A DNA stretch of 64,000 nt from Pedobacter sp. ISL-64. Lineage in GTDB: Bacteria > Bacteroidota > Bacteroidia > Sphingobacteriales > Sphingobacteriaceae. The DNA lies in contig NZ_JAGGPU010000013.1 of assembly GCF_018613605.1 (NCBI RefSeq), positions 115,320-179,319 of the forward strand. The letters are read 5' to 3'. The translations under genes were made by a program, and so were the position numbers. This document shows positions 61,153-64,000 of this stretch, one piece after another (position 1 is the stretch's first letter; each line of letters starts with the position of its first letter). The notes under the pieces are model-generated. The model worked only from the letters and a program-made list of their open reading frames with translations, did no database searches and was not told the DNA's origin.

Positions 61153-62928
61153 CTACTTATTATAACTTTCTGCCAACTTAAGTGCATTGTACGCATTAAC
61201 AATACCTCCGCTTACACATATTTCGCTAAAAAGCACACGGGTGTTCTCGCCTCTTTGATTTTTGTATTTTATCTTGTGTACAACCTTCGAAACCGATTTC
61301 ATGATAATCTCTCTTACCTGCGCTGGTTTTAAATCTGGGTAATAACTTAAAATCAACGCCGCCAGGCCAGCCACAACAGGCGAGGCCATACTCGTTCCAT
61401 CAGCTTCTTCATATTTATTATCAGGAACGGTTGATTTGATTAAAAATCCAGGGGCAAAAACATCTACATTATATTTGCCATAGTTAGAGAAATCGGCTTT
61501 CAGGTTATCATCATCTTTATAAGCACTTGCACCTACTTCGATCCAATTATTGGCATGGGGCAGATTAAACTTTGCTGAGTCGATTGGTACAGGCTTTACT
61601 AATGTAGATCGGTCATAAGCTGGCCTCGTACCCATTCCGTTATTTTGTGATATAGGCCTAGGTGGGGTAAAATCTGGCTTGCTAGGCTTTTTATTGGCTT
61701 CCTTATAAACTTCAGCCTCTTTGCTGTCGAAAAACTTATTAGGGAAATTCTCTTCAATATCATTATTTTGGTTATCGTTCCCGGCAGCATGCACCAATAA
61801 CACACCTTTAAGTTCTGCATATTTTACTGCAGAGTCTACTGCTTTTTTATCCCATTTGTAACTTTTACCAAAACTCATGTTAATTACTTTGGCACCATTA
61901 TCTACCGCGTATCTGATGCCGTTTGCTACATCTTTATCCCGCTCATCTCCTGTAGGTACTACCCTAATGGCCATAATACTCACATTATTGGCTATGCCCA
62001 AAATACCTGCAGAATTTGTACGATCAGCGCCAATAATTCCCGACACGTGTGTTCCATGAAAAGCATCAGGGCCTTTTACGTCATTGTTTCCATAATCTTT
62101 CTGATAAGGATTGCTATAATCATCGCCAACCAGTTGTGCACGCATATCATATTTAGGGTTTAAGTTGTACTTTAGCATTGCATCGTATTGCTTGTACCCG
62201 TCCTTTATATTCTTATAAAATTTCTCGAAACTACCATCCTCTTTAGAACCTTTTCTGATGATTGTTTTTACCTGCTCTTCAGTTTCATCATCGGCTTTAT
62301 ACCGGTCAACATCCTCCATCGTAGGGATCCCTTTTTTATTGATCTTGGCTACAGAATCTAAAACTTTGTTAATGGCAATCAGAACAGAAAAAGTATTGCT
62401 GGCATCTTCGTACTTTTTGCCGAAATCGCCAACCATCTTTTTATACAGCTTAAATTCTTCTTTTTGTGTACTATCTAGAGGTGTCAAATTAGTTGTCGAT
62501 TGATATTTTGGTGTATAAATCCTTAATAACCGCACCAGTTCCAAATTATCAAACTCCAGATTACCCTTTTTTGAACCTATAAAATTCCAGCCATGAATAT
62601 CATCAACATAACCATTGCCGTCATCGTCTATTCCATTTCCGGGGATTTCTTTTTTATTCGTCCATAAAACACGTTGCAAATCAGGGTGCTTGGTATCCAC
62701 TCCACCATCAATTACTGCTACAATAATATTTTGCTTAGGTTTTTTATCTTTTAAAAGCTCACGATAAGCTTTCTCTGTACTGATACCAAAATATCCGTTT
62801 TCCAATAAATCGAGGTTAAACCAATTGGCAGGGAGTTGTACATTTTTACTTTGAGCAAAAACGCTAAAATTTACACACAAAATAAAAGCAAGAAAAGTTA
62901 ATTTCTTTAGGTTCACATTCATCATCAT
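61153..62928 (-). CDS. Subtilisin-like (S8) serine peptidase with long insertion
   Basis: 591 residues with a signal peptide (about 1-26, ending NFSVFAQS). The catalytic triad is present: Asp in VAVIDGGVDTKHPDL at about 70, His in FHGTHVSGIIG at about 290, Ser in GTSMASPVVAGLAAL at about 520. Between Asp and His there are about 215 residues, against about 30 in subtilisin, with a Ca-binding-like DDDGNGYVDD and a charged helical region. A further insertion of about 60 residues follows the AAGND motif. It is secreted, with no operon partner visible. Confidence 0.93.
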   Translation of the reverse strand: MMMNVNLKKLTFLAFILCVNFSVFAQSKNVQLPANWFNLDLLENGYFGISTEKAYRELLKDKKPKQNIIVAVIDGGVDTKHPDLQRVLWTNKKEIPGNGIDDDGNGYVDDIHGWNFIGSKKGNLEFDNLELVRLLRIYTPKYQSTTNLTPLDSTQKEEFKLYKKMVGDFGKKYEDASNTFSVLIAINKVLDSVAKINKKGIPTMEDVDRYKADDETEEQVKTIIRKGSKEDGSFEKFYKNIKDGYKQYDAMLKYNLNPKYDMRAQLVGDDYSNPYQKDYGNNDVKGPDAFHGTHVSGIIGADRTNSAGILGIANNVSIMAIRVVPTGDERDKDVANGIRYAVDNGAKVINMSFGKSYKWDKKAVDSAVKYAELKGVLLVHAAGNDNQNNDIEENFPNKFFDSKEAEVYKEANKKPSKPDFTPPRPISQNNGMGTRPAYDRSTLVKPVPIDSAKFNLPHANNWIEVGASAYKDDDNLKADFSNYGKYNVDVFAPGFLIKSTVPDNKYEEADGTSMASPVVAGLAALILSYYPDLKPAQVREIIMKSVSKVVHKIKYKNQRGENTRVLFSEICVSGGIVNAYNALKLAESYNK

Positions 62929-63227
62929 AATATGTACGTAATATTACAATAATACGGTTTTATTACCTTGAGGCTGAAAGATTTTACATTTTTTAACAAG
63001 AGTATAATAATCAATTTAGAGCAGCTACTTTAAGAGTAGACTAATCCTTAAATGCTTGGCAATAATCGAGGTCCTTTTACCATTAAGAGCATTAAGAATG
63101 GTAAACTTAAATAAGTTCCTTCGCTGTGGAGAAAGATAGTCTTAATGTAGCGTTTAACTTATTTGTTAAGTATAATCCAGATGGTTAATATTTTGATACT
63201 TTGGAGCGCAGTAGCAGTAAAACGTAG

Positions 63228-63333
63228 GTCGGGTTCCGTCCTGCTGTCCGCTGCAATCCTTTTTGGAAACCCTTGGGATAGACAATCTACCTCTGCCAAA
63301 AAGGGATTTCCGCTGCCATCAGGGCTATTTAAC
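63228..63333. repeat. REP-like palindrome, AGCCC/AGCGGcATCC type, long loop
   Basis: Reverse strand shows tagccctgatggcagcggaa and attgcagcggacagcagga blocks with inner cctttttgg/ccaaaaagg arms. The 62-84-residue frames that run through it have no protein features. The rest of the gene-free stretch 62929-63600 holds the rRNA terminator at 63564 and nothing else recognised. Confidence 0.6.
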
Positions 63334-63563
63334 CTGGGACGGAAGATGTAAACGGAAGAGGGATCAGGTTTGCGCAAATCAGCGTAATCTGCGGGAACAG
63401 AACCTTACCCCTTTAATGGCAGAAATAACCGCTGTTACAATTCCTTTCACCACTAAGGGATTAAGGACATCAAGAAGATCATATTGGAAAAGGCCCTTAA
63501 CCATCTTCACTCCTTGATGGTGAAAACAAGATAGGCATAGACTATAAAATGCCTTTAACGAAG

Positions 63564-63592
63564 AAAACCCCTCGACTCATCGTCAAGGGGTT
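63564..63592 (-). terminator. Terminator of distal 5S rRNA gene
   Basis: aaaacccctcgactcatcgt/caaggggttt forms a 7-bp outer stem (aacccct/aggggtt) and a short inner gac/gtc stem. On the minus strand it lies 12 nt past the 5S gene and is followed by TTTTCTTC. An identical copy occurs at 63852-63880. Confidence 0.85.
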
Positions 63593-63603
63593 TCTTTTTA
63601 AGA

Positions 63604-63714
<111 letters not shown>

Positions 63715-63851
63715 ATATTTTTAAATAAGGTTGAGGGTTGGAAGGTGTAGGGTATAAGGTATCAACCTTACGCCTTAAGCCTTTTGCCTTTTGCCTTTCA
63801 GTATTTCAATTTCACCGGCCTTAAAAACACAGGGCCCTGTATATAACGAAG

Positions 63852-63880
63852 AAAACCCCTCGACTCATCGTCAAGGGGTT
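63852..63880 (-). terminator. Terminator of proximal 5S rRNA gene
   Basis: Identical in sequence to 63564-63592, and placed the same distance past the second 5S gene. It may allow read-through to the distal 5S copy. Confidence 0.8.
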
Positions 63881-63891
63881 TCTTTTTAAGA

Positions 63892-64000
<109 letters not shown>

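Noticed and set aside
63163..63517. Overlapping 62- and 84-residue frames on the plus strand and a 72-residue frame on the minus strand
   Set aside because: They run through a palindromic repeat; all strands are open by composition and none has a signal, domain or start context.

Overview
The window comes from a low-to-moderate GC member of the Bacteroidota, most likely a Pedobacter-like Sphingobacteriaceae. The support is a SusC/SusD pair behind an ECF sigma/FecR cassette, TonB-linked proteins with carboxypeptidase-regulatory and STN domains, DUF4382, DUF3667 and DUF6660 proteins, Bacteroidota-type promoter elements (TAnnTTTG), almost no Shine-Dalgarno sequences, and dispersed REP-like palindromes of the gTCATctcgac and gTCATTgcgag kinds. 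No transposase, phage gene, CRISPR array or tRNA was found. The right edge carries two tandem 5S rRNA genes, the tail of an rRNA operon that continues beyond the window.

Layout. 1-5.6 kb: an edge-truncated Gfo/Idh/MocA oxidoreductase, an outer-membrane TonB receptor, an AraC regulator and a sugar-phosphate isomerase-like protein. 5.7-11.7 kb: a heavy-metal RND efflux operon (small Cys-rich DUF6660 protein, a pump fused to a TolC-like outer-membrane factor, and a lipoprotein adaptor). 11.8-17 kb: small accessory genes (SMI1/KNR4 protein, Cys-motif protein, acyltransferase, alpha/beta hydrolase, cupin, small membrane and lipoproteins) separated by palindromic repeats. 17-21.8 kb: a secreted Gly/Lys-rich protein and a DUF4382 lipoprotein, divergent from an operon of a Lys/Pro-rich secreted peptide, an outer-membrane barrel protein and an OmpR-type two-component system. 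Between them lie 11-bp-period direct repeats that look like the response-regulator operator. 21.9-32.4 kb: mostly regulators (AraC, PAS-LuxR, LytS/LytTR, HxlR, WYL) with an FAD monooxygenase, SDR, DinB and OmdA-like genes.

32.7-37.5 kb holds the most unusual locus: an ECF sigma factor and a FecR anti-sigma factor flanked by two paralogous proteins with 15-16-residue G-x-Q-x-A-G-x-x-N repeats. One of them carries an STN domain but no TonB-receptor plug, so it may replace the usual receptor in a surface-signalling circuit. 37.7-39.1 kb: an SDR and a small membrane protein. 39.4-46.9 kb: a potassium-uptake kdp operon (tiny membrane ORF, kdpF, kdpA, kdpB, kdpC, porin, small membrane protein, kinase-less kdpD), with a palindromic repeat in several gene gaps. 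47.2-48.1 kb: a cold-shock-like and a Crp/Fnr protein. 48.2-57.6 kb: sigma, FecR, SusC, SusD and two TlpA-type thioredoxin lipoproteins. 58.1-61 kb: a three-gene glycan set (GT87, GT2, deacetylase). 61.1-62.9 kb: a subtilase with a long insertion. 63.2-64 kb: a palindromic repeat, then the tandem 5S genes with their terminators.
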